A stretch of 64,000 bases of DNA from Strigops habroptila. Its lineage: Eukaryota; Chordata; Aves; Psittaciformes; Psittacidae. A program made the translations under genes and the position numbers. Below the pieces are notes generated by a model, which searched no databases, was not told where the DNA came from, and worked only from the letters and a program-made list of their open reading frames with translations. Position 1 is the first letter of the stretch, and every line of letters begins with the position of its first letter. The stretch lies in contig NC_046358.1 in assembly GCF_004027225.2 (NCBI RefSeq), forward strand, positions 62,295,528 through 62,359,527, given 5' to 3'. Below, piece by piece: positions 49,558 to 60,600 of the stretch.

Positions 49558-49799
49558 CTAATAAAGCTGGTCACTGTCATTTATTTTGAACAAGATTTAA
49601 AATAAGATATGGACTTCCTCCCACAATTGACAAAGGAAACCTTTTTTAAACCAAAGTTAGAAATAACCAGTTACTTTTCTAAGCCATACACAGTAAAAGA
49701 GGTATTATTGTAAAACAAGTCCATAATTTTTTCCCCCATGTAAAGTAACATGGCTGCTAAGAAGGAATCCCTGTTTTTTGTAAGGGGCTTTTTTTTTTT

Positions 49800-49962
49800 T
49801 TTTTCTCGGGGAACTGAAATTTCAACAGTTTCAACAGTTTCTCTGGAATGCTCATTATTTTTCCATTCCCTAAAAATGAAGGAAAATAATACAAATCAGC
49901 AAGTTTCATGAAATAGACAGAAAAATCAGTTTGTTGCTTTGACAACATTCGTATAATTTCTT
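49800..49962 (-). CDS. Exon-like open frame with no clear donor
   Basis: The acceptor is very strong (CTGATTTTGTTTCTAG). The frame opening after it reads EIIRMLSKQQTDF and then FMKLADLYYFPSFLG, and stays open into an A17 run on the minus strand. I see no convincing GT donor before that run, so the downstream edge is arbitrary. It may be a real exon of the large gene with a weak donor, or a chance ORF of about 80 codons. Confidence 0.35.
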
Positions 49963-50634
49963 CTAGAAACAAAATCAGGAGATATGCAGTGGTCCTCATG
50001 TTTCATACTTGGAATTCTCAATGTACCTGTCAAATTGTTATTCTGACCTTTCGAGTCTGACCTTAATATTCTGACCACAATTACTACCAGGGGGTTACCT
50101 TTATTTTCCCAGAGTGTATTAGTGAATCTCTCGGCAGGTTAAACACCCCTTTTCAGAAGCCCAACCCCAGTTATATTTAAATGTAAAATACTATATACAT
50201 TCACAGTTATTATTTTTAAATGGACCCTAAATTAATAGAGCAACAGTTGACAATTTAATTATAGAGCCAAAACTTTGGGCTAGCATCAAACCGACAACCA
50301 CCAAGCTCATACTACCCTTTCTTCAAGGCAAAATTGATGTAAATTTCTAGCATTAAGACTTCTCAAACTCTAAAGACTTTATACCTATACATTCTTAGTT
50401 TAGGGATCATTATACCATTCCTAAAAACTTGTGACCTAACAACGTGTGGTGAAAAAAGTGTGGTTAATATTTAACTGTTTGTGTAACACTAGGGAAAATT
50501 TGGGGAAGTTTTGATCTAACCAATGGCTATCCATGGTTCTCATTGGAAATCAGATAAACACAAAGGCAGAAGAGCATATCCAGCAATCTTATATCCATAT
50601 TTTAGTATTTTTTTCTAGCTCAGTTCAGCTCTAC

Positions 50635-50677
50635 CTGTAGTTAGAGTGTTCCAGGAGTTTCAGTATGTTGCAATGCA
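50635..50677 (-). CDS. Candidate coding exon, 43 nt, phase 1 to 2
   Basis: The acceptor is good (CATTCCTTCACTGAAAG) and the donor is TACAG|GTAGAGC. The frame reads HCNILKLLEHSNY with two bases left over. The sequence is protein-like, but the phase does not match the candidate exon before it, so either an exon is missing or one of the two is false. Confidence 0.35.
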
Positions 50678-51071
50678 CTTTCAGTGAAGGAATGAAATAT
50701 GATTAAGTGTGTATTGCTGAACTAGGGCCTAAAAAGACAAATATAAATCAAAGATCAATAGCTCTGTCCAATTCTCTCTGGGATGCTACTTTTAAGTAAA
50801 ATCTTCAAACTAGTGCACTCTTAACTATTTAACCTCTAATAAACAAAAATTTGTTATATAGAAGAGACCTCAAACCAGAAGATCACACTGGTGCCAAAAA
50901 AGTTGCACACGCCTGCAAAGGAAATTTTCTACTTTCATACACAGTTCCATACAGTGTTAACATCTCAAAGCTGACCAGGGGCAAATAAGCATCTTTTACA
51001 GTGTTTCATTTAGTTCTACAACAAGCCCCAGGTTTCCTAAATATCTTAAGGTCAAAATCCCACCATCTTAC

Positions 51072-51093
51072 CAATTCAAAAGATAACATGCTT
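51072..51093 (-). CDS. Candidate micro-exon, 22 nt
   Basis: The donor TTG|GTAAGATGG is strong and the acceptor ends ATTTCACAG. With one base taken from the exon above, the frame reads SMLSFEL and ends at a codon boundary. A longer version, using an AAG acceptor 14 nt upstream, is also open in another phase. The call is weak because of its length. Confidence 0.25.
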
Positions 51094-51236
51094 CTGTGAA
51101 ATTATTCCTTAGCAGTTACATACAATTATGTAACAAATCCTGAAACGTGTATGTGCATCTCCTGCCAAAATCTGATCTGTATTCAGAATAAGACATTTCT
51201 GTACCCCAGGCCTCTGAAGAGCCAGGGGCTGCTCAC

Positions 51237-51291
51237 CGGGGTAGTTCTTCACTTATGCTTTGTGTAACATCAAAATAGTAATAATCAAAGC
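51237..51291 (-). CDS. Candidate coding exon, 55 nt, phase 1 to 2
   Basis: The donor CCCCG|GTGAGCAG is strong and the acceptor ends AAATCATTAG. The frame reads FDYYYFDVTQSISEELP with two bases left over. The phase agrees with the 40-nt exon above. Downstream, a 22-nt candidate at 51072-51093 (frame SMLSFEL) would fit the phase, but the chain is then broken until about 49.5 kb. Confidence 0.5.
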
Positions 51292-51592
51292 CTAATGATT
51301 TAAGAGACCATGGTGTAACATACTGTGTGCATACACAGGTTTTCTATTTGTTGCTCCCAGGACTGGCTTTGTATTTTACACAAATTCTCTACTTCATGCC
51401 AGTAGAGGTTTCATCCAGAAAGCAGCTACGGCACCCAGCCTATTTTCTCGAAGTGAATGTTCCTAGCTGCACTGAGCAGACTGTCTCCTTTTTGCATACT
51501 TATTCTCTCTCACTTTACCTTACAACAAAAGAGATCTCCAATTATAGGTCATTAGCATGAGGTGGGAGAGTGCTGTTGTTCAAAACAGATAC

Positions 51593-51632
51593 CAGACAAG
51601 TTCTGGCTGCCTGCTTTCCAGAAGCTGGACAC
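51593..51632 (-). CDS. Candidate coding exon, 40 nt, phase 0 to 1
   Basis: The acceptor is a T-rich tract ending GATGTAG and the donor is TCTG|GTATCTG. The frame reads VSSFWKAGSQNLS plus one base G. That base joins GC at the start of the next exon to make a glycine codon. Only 40 bp of intron separate it from the exon upstream, which is unusually short for a vertebrate intron and lowers confidence. Confidence 0.45.
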
Positions 51633-51672
51633 CTACATCTGATGTAAAAATTACACCTGCACAACTTTCTAC

Positions 51673-51735
51673 CTGAATGAGTGTACCAAACAACAGACTT
51701 ATAAATTGAGGATCTTCAGGTAAAAAAAGGAAAGG
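51673..51735 (-). CDS. Candidate coding exon, 63 nt, phase 0 to 0
   Basis: This is the most upstream exon I can place with some trust. The acceptor is strong (pyrimidine run ending TTTTCACAG) and the donor is CAG|GTAGAAAG. The frame reads PFLFLPEDPQFISLLFG and ends TLIQ at a codon boundary. The next exon downstream starts in phase 0, as needed. Exons further upstream were not resolved. Confidence 0.6.
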
Positions 51736-53587
51736 CTGTGAAAAGAGCTCAGTTCTTTGAAAGAAAATGGCTAGCATTTTACTATTTGTGCAGTTTTACC
51801 CTGTGTAATCCTCCTTGTAACCATGACAGAAATGCCACTAAAAGGAAGGAGATTTCAGAAGCTACTCTGTCCTTCACATTTCCTTTAGTAGCTAGAGCAG
51901 GTCCCACAATGTGATTCTGCCTAATCTCCTTCATTGTGCTATGATGCAAAACATAGCATTCTGCATCCCATTTATAGCTAAAGGTTAGGGCCTGCAGTCT
52001 TTAAATGCTTAAATACTTCTTGATATTGGTTGCCCTTCTGTAAACCACTCTCTTTTACTCTTTCTTTTCTGGTACAACAAATAATGAACAGATGTCAGCA
52101 AATGAATAATGTTCTGTAACGGTGCCAAAGCCTACCTGATCAGGCTAAAAGCCTGAATCATCTTCATATTAAACCTGACATTCTCTTGCCCATTGTAGTG
52201 AAGGAAGCATTTTTCTTACGTGCCCTCCAGTCCAACAGAGCTTAGGAAGGGTATACAGCACATAACGCTGTGATAAAAGTAAGGTGGAATATATCAATGG
52301 AACCAGAAGTAAAAGCAACATCTATGATTCCATCATAGATGCCAACTCAAAAAGTTGCAGTTCAGGAGTCTGGAAAAAAAAGTTGTCTATTCCACAAGCT
52401 GTTTTGGCCCCTACCTCATGGCTGCATGACAGTAATTTAGTAATTCTTGATGTGAAAGTTTGTCAGATGCATATTCCAGGCAATACCTCCTCCCCCTCGT
52501 TGAATCATACAGGCTGTGTCCTAATCAAATTATATTTTTGAAGTGTTTCCTCACTGAATCCCACAAGATTGTTTCTCATGTTTTCCCCCACACCTGCTTT
52601 TTAAACTATCCCGAGGCTGCCAGCAGAGCCTTCTTTCTTCTCTCTCTCCCCTTAACCCGACTTTCCTTTTTTTGGAGGAGGAAGGCAAGGAGGAAGAGAG
52701 TCATTGAGTTACATTTGTCATTTTTCAGTCCTTCACAATCTGCCCTATAAGCTGGTAATACCTAAAAATATCAGGAAGACCAATGCTTATTCCTGTCATT
52801 TCAGCCTTATACCTGCTTTCTTGTTTTGTTGGTTTTTTTTTTCTTGTATGGCCAAGAAGGAAGAGGTGTCATCTATTAATGGCAAGAAAACACTTGTGTT
52901 CAGATCTATTGCGTCCTCTTGGACTGGCACTGATCTTCCCTGATATTTCTGAGGAGGCTCAATGACCTCTTCCAGCAAATACAATGGGATGCTCCCCCTT
53001 ACAGCTCAGGGAGAGGCAGCTTGCTGGGGATCAGCACAGTAGTGACATGGAATCTTTCACCTAAGCTGCTGCCGTTCACTTCCTCATTGTTACTCAGCGA
53101 TCATACACAAGAATAAAATATTATGTCCTTGGCTGTCCACTGGCTACCCCTGCTTATCACAAGCCAGTTACATCATACCCTGTTTTTTATTTACAATGGA
53201 CTCACTGTTGTCTTTTGAATTATTTCGAGTTTTATTCCAAGAGTTGTTCTCAGGGCATTGTAATAACCATGTACCACCTGTTTCCTCACAAACTGACTTG
53301 CAGGGGAACATGTATTTCACCTTTGCCCAGCCATTTGCTAAATCAGGCCTCATTGCGGGGCCACAGCCTAGTGCTTTTTAGAACTTTTTCTGATGTTATA
53401 GCAATATAAAGCAGCTAATAATAGTTAGCTGCCCAGATCTGCATCCTCAGTCCTCACATAGTCCTGGCCTATAAATTCAAGGGGGAACAGGATCACAGGA
53501 AGAGAGGATTAGGGAAGGCTGAAATGCAGCTGTAGAGGCAACAGCCTTGCAGGATTCAGTACGCAAACAATGCCACGTGTAATTTAG

Positions 53588-54330
53588 AATCATAAAATCA
53601 TAGAATAGTTAGGGTTGGAAAGGACCTTAAGATCATCTAGTTCCAACTCCCCTGCCATGGGCAGGGACACCTGGCATTAAACCATGTTGCCCAAGGCTCT
53701 GTCCAACCTGGCCTTGAACACCACCAGGGATGGAGCATTCACAACTTCCTTGGGCAACCCGTTCCAGTGCCTCACCACCCTCACAGTAAAGAACTTCTTC
53801 CTTATATCTAACCTGAACTTCCCCTGTTTAAGCTTGAAGCCAACCCCTTGTCCTACCTCTACAGTCCCTAATGAAGAGTCCCTCCCTAGCATCCTTAGAG
53901 GCCCCCTTCCAATACTGGAAGGCTGCTATGAGGTCTCCATGCAGCCTTCTCTTCTCCAGGCTGAAATGCCCCAACTTTCTCAGCCTGCCTTCATACGGGA
54001 GGTGCTCCAGCCCTCTTATCATCCTCGTGGCCCTCCTCTGGACTTGTTCCAACAGCTCCATGTCCTTTTTATGTTGAGGACACCAGAACTGTACGCAGTA
54101 CTCCAAGTGAGGTCTCACGAGAGCAGAGTAGAGGGGCAGGATCACCTCCTTTGACCTGCTGGTCACGCTCCTTTTGATGCAGCCCAGGATACGGTTGGCT
54201 TTCTGGGCTGCAAGCGCACACTAAAGCCGGCTCATGTTAAGTTTCTGATGAGCCAACAAGTCCTTCTCTGCAGGGCTGCTCTGAATCTCTTCTCCACCCA
54301 ACCTGTAGCTGTGAAATTTGAGCAGGACAC
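53588..54330 (-). mobile_element. CR1 retrotransposon, 5'-truncated, with reverse-transcriptase C-terminus
   Basis: The minus strand encodes the C-terminal end of CR1 ORF2. It reads [16 protein letters not shown], then [16 protein letters not shown], then a frameshift near 53.85 kb into [18 protein letters not shown] and a run to the 3' end. An in-frame stop lies near 54.22 kb. The 3' tail region is the CCAACC/ATTCTATGATT type usual for avian CR1. Everything 5' of the RT C-terminus is missing, as is normal for CR1. It is inactive. Confidence 0.93.
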
Positions 54331-54484
54331 ATTCACTGTATTGAACACAGTGGGGGGGAAGTATTGCTTGGCCTGTGGGACCATGCAGCACAGGGAACAG
54401 GTGATCTACAAGTTAAGGTGAAGTTAGGATTGCTTTTATTAATACTTGGGCTTAAACTATTCTTCTGCAGGTTTCATGCCCTGG

Positions 54485-54632
54485 GAAAATCAGACTGAAA
54501 GAGGGGAAATTTACATTAGATATTAGGAAAAAATTCACTATGAGAGTGGTGAGACACTGACAGGGAGGTTGGAACGAGATGATCTTTAAGGTCTCTTCAA
54601 ACCCTACCCATTCTATGAATCTGTGATTCCCT
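54485..54632 (+). mobile_element. CR1 3'-end fragment
   Basis: The plus strand carries the end of CR1, including the GGTTGGAACGAGATGATC box and an ATTCTATGA-type tail. It lies 155 bp from the 5' end of the minus-strand CR1 at 53588-54330 and points away from it. It is short, with several changes, so it is older or more decayed. Confidence 0.85.
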
Positions 54633-54639
54633 AGCAGAG

Positions 54640-57600
54640 CACTGATCACAACCAGTCTCTCAGTAAACATGCCTAAACCCACCTATTACTACTGAAGGCT
54701 GGTTTGTAGCTGCCACTTCAGCTCAGACTGGTGCCACCTCCTCCTCTTTCTCAGCACAAACCAGTATTGCTTTGTGGAAATGTACCATACAGACGGCAGA
54801 TCACATTGTGCCAAGGAATCATGAGGTCTTAGCTCTTGCACTTATACTCTTAACAACTATAGGATGTCAGAGATGAGCTGAAAAACATTTCTTTCCTAAG
54901 CACAAATACCAACAAGTTATCTGAAAACCCTAATTGTCATAGAATACACGACAACAATTTCAGTCTATTGGCACAAGTATCTCTGTGTGACAAAAGCAAT
55001 GCAAATAAAGCAAGAAAGATACACATTGCACAGAGCACGCTTAAGAAGGACTGGCAGCTTCATTGAAAACTTTGCATATTCTTTATCAGTTACTTAAAAA
55101 CAAGCTGTGCACAAAATGAAGCAGCCTGGGGATTTAATTGCCACATTTATTTTTAAAAGAATCTCCATTTAAGATGACATATGAGACACAACATAATGTC
55201 AATCATTATTTCAGGCCAAAGGAACTAGATTTTAATAGGAATTGATCGGAGGAAGACAGAAAGGGGTTTAGAAGACATTCTGAAGTGGTTTTGTAATATA
55301 TACATGGCAAAAGGCATACGATAAATCTGTAATAATCAGATATATACATTCCTAATGTATATACCTTTTGGCTAGGAGTCAAAATCTGCAGTGGCCTTCA
55401 TTGGATGCCCTCTGTATCTCCAGTGCACTTCTCTTCCCTGACGTTTTCCAGGTGTAGAGTCTGGGTTTAGGCCTGAGCAATGCAATTATACAGGGACTAT
55501 ACAACCTGCTTCATCATGAGATGGGAAACATTTGGGGCATAGCCTGATATTGGCCAGCTAGTTTCTTTGATTAAGAAGTCTTTAGTAAGACAGATCCCTG
55601 GTAAGGATAATGCAAAAATGTGAAAGAAGCAAAGTGTAAATGTTTCATATAAGTTTTTTTTAGCCTTTTCACCTTCAGAGTTCAGCACATTGCTAGAGCT
55701 CGTCTGGAAGTTACACTGTGGAGACGACTTCTGGACTTCTGGAGCACTGAAGCTGTGCTGCCAGAACTTGTAGAGACTCTATTGTCTGATCTAGTGGTCA
55801 GCACAGACCCCAGGTATGCTGTCCTGATCACTGGTAGGAAACAAATTAAATGGGTCAATGGAAATTTGTCAAACCAAACCTTTGTCTCGACATAATGGAT
55901 GGTACTTGGGAAAGCTCAGCTAGATTTGTGGGCTGCTGCATGGCCTTGACAAGAAATTCAGTCTATCCAGGGCACTACCTGAATCTATCTATAGGAGAAT
56001 ATAATGGTATTTTCCTCATTCTCTGGAGCTTTTTAGAGGTAAAATCCAAGAGTGGTACCAAGGTGTTCCTATAATTAGGCAACAAAATACTATGCACATG
56101 ATAGCAACAGATACATATCAGCTGGACTTTTGCCCTAGTTCAGCAGCCTAAACTGAGCTTAAACGACTGATTATTTTTCCATTTAATTTACCTTATGCTC
56201 AGAATCCACCACATATCTCAATTTGGTAAGCATTAAGAATTACAGTGCGCAGCTTCCCAGCCTTCTCTACAGCCTGTTGCAGATATACATAGTTTATCCT
56301 CATCCCAGTAATGGTTCTGTGTCCTTTGATCTAGTTTAGTTTTGCTGCATCTCTCTCACAGGACATGTCTACATCATGCTTAAATCCTACCAGGGGCATC
56401 TGTACCCAGAGCAAGATGAGTCCTCCCAAAAATTCCAGACAAATTCTCAATTACCATTGCTAATATCAGGAAAAGTGCAGATACACGTACATTCATCCTG
56501 CTCTTTGGTTATCAAGCTGAAAGTGACTAGAAGGGAAAGCTAGTGAGACTGATCAGTTCACCAGCTGGATTACATTACAACTGTTTCTAAAGAGCTGAAA
56601 TAGGGACAGGCAAGAAAGCGGCGTCAGGGATATTAAGTGGATGCTAAAGAACCAGTTAGGCATATCCAGGCTAGATATACAGAAACTGTGAGAGGATCCA
56701 GCAGTAGGGACAGAAGCAGAGAAGAAGGGAATAGGGAGACTAGACATAGATGGGAAACTAGCTGTTTAAATTACTGTTCATTGCCAGTAAGAGGAGACGT
56801 CATCTGGCCTATTGAAATTGCACCACAGTTAACAGCCAGGCAGATAATTTGGAGAGATACTGACAGTTCTTGGGCAGGTAGGCTTGGAGAAAAATCTGTG
56901 CATATCTTAAAAAGAAAATTAATAAAACTTATGATGAAAAGATTCATTGGTCTAGTTTCATTAACAAAGAGTAAGTGAGAAAAAAACAGAGTTATTTGGT
57001 GTGAATGTACCAAATAACAGAAATAAGTGGAACCACAACATGAACAAGAGAATAGGAAAAAACCTAAGTAAGGGCAAATTGCATAAAATCTTTATAGAGA
57101 TGGTTATTTCCTCCACTGCTACTGCCCACCTCCCTACAACACTAGCGACTACAAATGCCATCACTAAGCTACAAGTATGTATGAAATATACTACATACCC
57201 CCAGTCTGAGCATGTGTGTCCAGCCAAAGCTATTCTAGAATACATGGGGAGGGCAAATACTGAGAAGGACTACTGTGTAGAAACCAGAATTAAAAACTGT
57301 GTGTTCTTGCCTTAGTTGCCACGCTCAGCCCACTCTACTATGCTGCCTCACTCCGAGTTATTACATCACTCTATGCACCCTTGAGGCAAGCTATATCATT
57401 GAATTAACATTTGTATATTTATATCTCCTCTAAAAATACCTGTAAACATATGTATATAAATACTGTATCCCACCTGCCCATCAGCCCCAGTCACCTCCCA
57501 CCTCCTGCTCACTAATAGCACAGTCCTGCATCACCTCCCACTCAGCTAAGCAATCCTGTGCTAGCTGCTTTCGACATACCCACAGCTATATATATTTATG

Positions 57601-60600
57601 AGCACGATAAAACCCTTCTTCAAAGTAAAGATAACATCTTTTTTGCAAGAGTTACAATGCATTTTAGAGTCACTGTGATGCTCTGGGGTTTTTACACTGT
57701 TTTGTGCTACATTTACATATACGTGTATGTCTTTGCAATTCATCTAGTTTGAAAAAGTATATACCACTAAGACTAAAAAAACCCCACAACCAGCCATGTT
57801 TATGTAGGCAAAAGTATTTTTTCTAGCACAATAATTAAATCTTTATAATGCTGAATTACCAACAGATCTTAAAAAAAGCAAACACAAGTACGTTTTATTG
57901 TATAAATATAGATTTCGCAGAACAACTCTTCTGTGAAAGAGAGTCTTTTGATTACTTGTAGTCTATACATTCTGTATCAGTGGCTAAATGCAACCCTGGT
58001 TAGGAATTCCTAGTGTTACTATGCCATCTATCCATTCCTGGTACAGTGCAGATGATACATTCCAAATCTATCATAGCATGATTTCCACATGATGGAAATT
58101 TTCAGTTTTCTTTTGTTTTTCTTGTGAGGCTCTTCAGTTGTGCAGTTATTTGATCTCACTGCAAAGAGTATTTAACGACTCAAAGTGATTTTCGTTGCTT
58201 AATTTCATCCAACCATTCTAAAATAAAAATTCTCCTATATTGGTATTTGCCCTTTTCAAGTGCATGTTAACAAATATCATAACCTTTTTGCTCCACACTT
58301 TCTATTTGGCCAAGTTATACATAGCAATCTCTTTTCATGGTCAGTCAATTGCATTTATCTCTAACTTGTCTCTAGCGGGTTGAATTCGGGCTTAATGCAG
58401 TGAGGTCTGGGGTATTTCTTCAATTCAGAGAGTTAAGTGCTCCTACTCTTCTGGATTTAAAAGGTGGTTCATGGGGTATATCTGCAAATATGAGTTTATA
58501 AAACTCTCAACGTGAGTTAGACTTGAGATCCTCTTAGAAAAGTTTGCAAATGAATGTGGGCTACAACCTTTCTTTATTACACGGATTTACTTGGTGCAAA
58601 ATGGTGCTGTTTACAAGGAGTTTAATGGACTCCCTACAATTGATGGACTGGCAATTGCTACTTGCCTGACTGTGACATGAATGTTCTGATCCAGAGATGG
58701 TCTCACTCTTGTTTAGTCTAGAACACTTTTTTAGCATCCCCACAGTACATGAGGAGAACCCAGAATATTTCTGGAGGGTCAAAATTCAAGCTGAGGACTG
58801 AAATTTTCAGAGAATCAGGCATTGATGTATACCTGCTGAGTGGTATTTTTGGCAGCGGCAGGGAGGAACTTCACCCTGTGGCAGTCTTACTGGCAGCTTA
58901 TGATGTGACATGCCATATATTCTAGGCAGGAACGACTCCTTACAAGAGCAACTTCTCTTGGCATGCAAAAGAAAAGTATACCTAAACTTTTAACACTCTA
59001 TACGTAATAACTTTAAAATATCTAAATGTTTTCTGAGAACAAGACTGGGGTTACACCAGTATCTCTCCACCCTGGAAAAGTCAGCAGTAGTGTTCAGCTG
59101 AACATTAGACAGCCAGCTGTTAAAACCAGCAACTAGTTGTGTTATCGTATTACTCACCAAAACCTTGTTTCCAAATAGGGAGTTTCCAATAAAATTCCTG
59201 TTTCATTGTGATTTTTAGATGTCAAGCTTCCAGGTATCAGAAATTACCAAGAAAGCAAATGAAAATATTATCCGACTCAAACCCCACCAAAGCTATCTCC
59301 AGTAAAAGCAGGAAAAAATATCCATTCAGGTCCTTATTTTAATCTTCTTCCCTGCTTCTCCTTAGAGCTCAATTAATTAACTTCCATAAGTAGGGGTCCA
59401 AGTGCAGGCCTACAGGATACCACACCTGAATAAACCAATGTATTTTCAGAAAATCTGAGCCTGAATTTTAATATAGACTCTTATGAAGTGGCATGAAAAC
59501 AAAGTACCCATTCCAACGTAGGAGGCAAAAAAGTCTAGGAAAGCATTTTAATTATGTTTATGCTTTCAGTGAGCATAATAATAAGTGCAGACAAGCAAGT
59601 AGGCAGCAACAAAACTCATGGGGATTATTTGTAAACTGCTGTAAAGTTAAACTAATTAATTAAGTACAATTGGTATTCAGTTGCATTATCCTCAGTAGGG
59701 TAGAAGCAGGTTTTATTTAACATGGACATTTGACTGAACTGTATTTCTGCATCAAAGGAACAAGACCTGTCTGAAAAATTAAAAGAAGTACTTTGTCCAA
59801 ACAAAGGAATTATTACAACGTGAATAGTAAATAATGACCCTTTCGTAAGTTTTAGGGAAAAAAATAATTGTTCACTTTTAGGCAGTATTCCCTCTGATTT
59901 AAACAAATTTCCACATCTGGCTCTAACTGTCAAAGGCAGAAATGGTGGGTTTCACAAATTAGAGGCGAAGACAAAGCCAAGGAAGCCATTCTGTTACAGG
60001 GAGACTTAGTTTTGCCACATTGCAAACCAGGCAATTTTCTGTTTACAGAATTTTGCATTTTCTCTTGGCATCACAAAGTGCTCAGATGTCCCAGAACATC
60101 TCCACTGCATAGAAGCAATCCCAGGAAATGACCAGAAATGCTGATTGCATTGCACAGCGGCCCTTTCCCTAAAACTAGAACACTGTGGAACAGAGAGTAC
60201 CAGACTGCTACGAGAACATACATAACCCTTGTCCATGTTAACATTAACTAATTCCCCTAGCTCAGGAAGAGAACCATAATCACCACCTCACTTTGCAAGA
60301 GACAAAAGTGCCATACTTGTACTCAGAAGTCAGTCACTGGTAATTAATGGAAGCCTATAGGTACCAACTGACAAAAAATTTGCAGTCATCCTCAATTCTT
60401 TGTTATACCTGCTGCCTGAACTCCACACTATGCCCACTTTCGCATTTCTTGGTTGTCATCCTTTAAAAGACGCACTGAATGCCAAGCTTAAGCTTAGACA
60501 TATCAAGAAGCTCTGTCCATAAAGGATAGTGGGAGTTCCATCTGTATGTCTTCGCAAACTACTGTGGTAGTCATTGCTAATCTCCCGTGTTTCCAATGTA

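Larger units (their letters stand above)
10463..51735 (-). other. Span of an unidentified multi-exon protein-coding gene
   Basis: This is the span of one minus-strand gene inferred from many short exons, so the exons run from high to low coordinates. Each exon was chosen for a pyrimidine-rich acceptor ending in AG, a GT donor, and an open frame that fits the codon phase of the next exon. The best-supported junction runs are 47678 to 41825 and 23649 to 12626. Coding-like character is strong, with W, C and Y residues and mixed polarity, in frames that stay open only between the splice sites. I do not recognise the protein and assign no function. The N-terminal half seen here is rich in hydrophobic helices (for example LLPVLFNLSVLLHN) and the C-terminal half is more polar. 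True start, stop and promoter are not established. Introns contain all three solo LTRs and most CR1 copies. Confidence 0.75.

Noticed and set aside
53684..54154. 156-residue plus-strand ORF
   Set aside because: It is the antisense of the CR1 reverse-transcriptase end on the minus strand.
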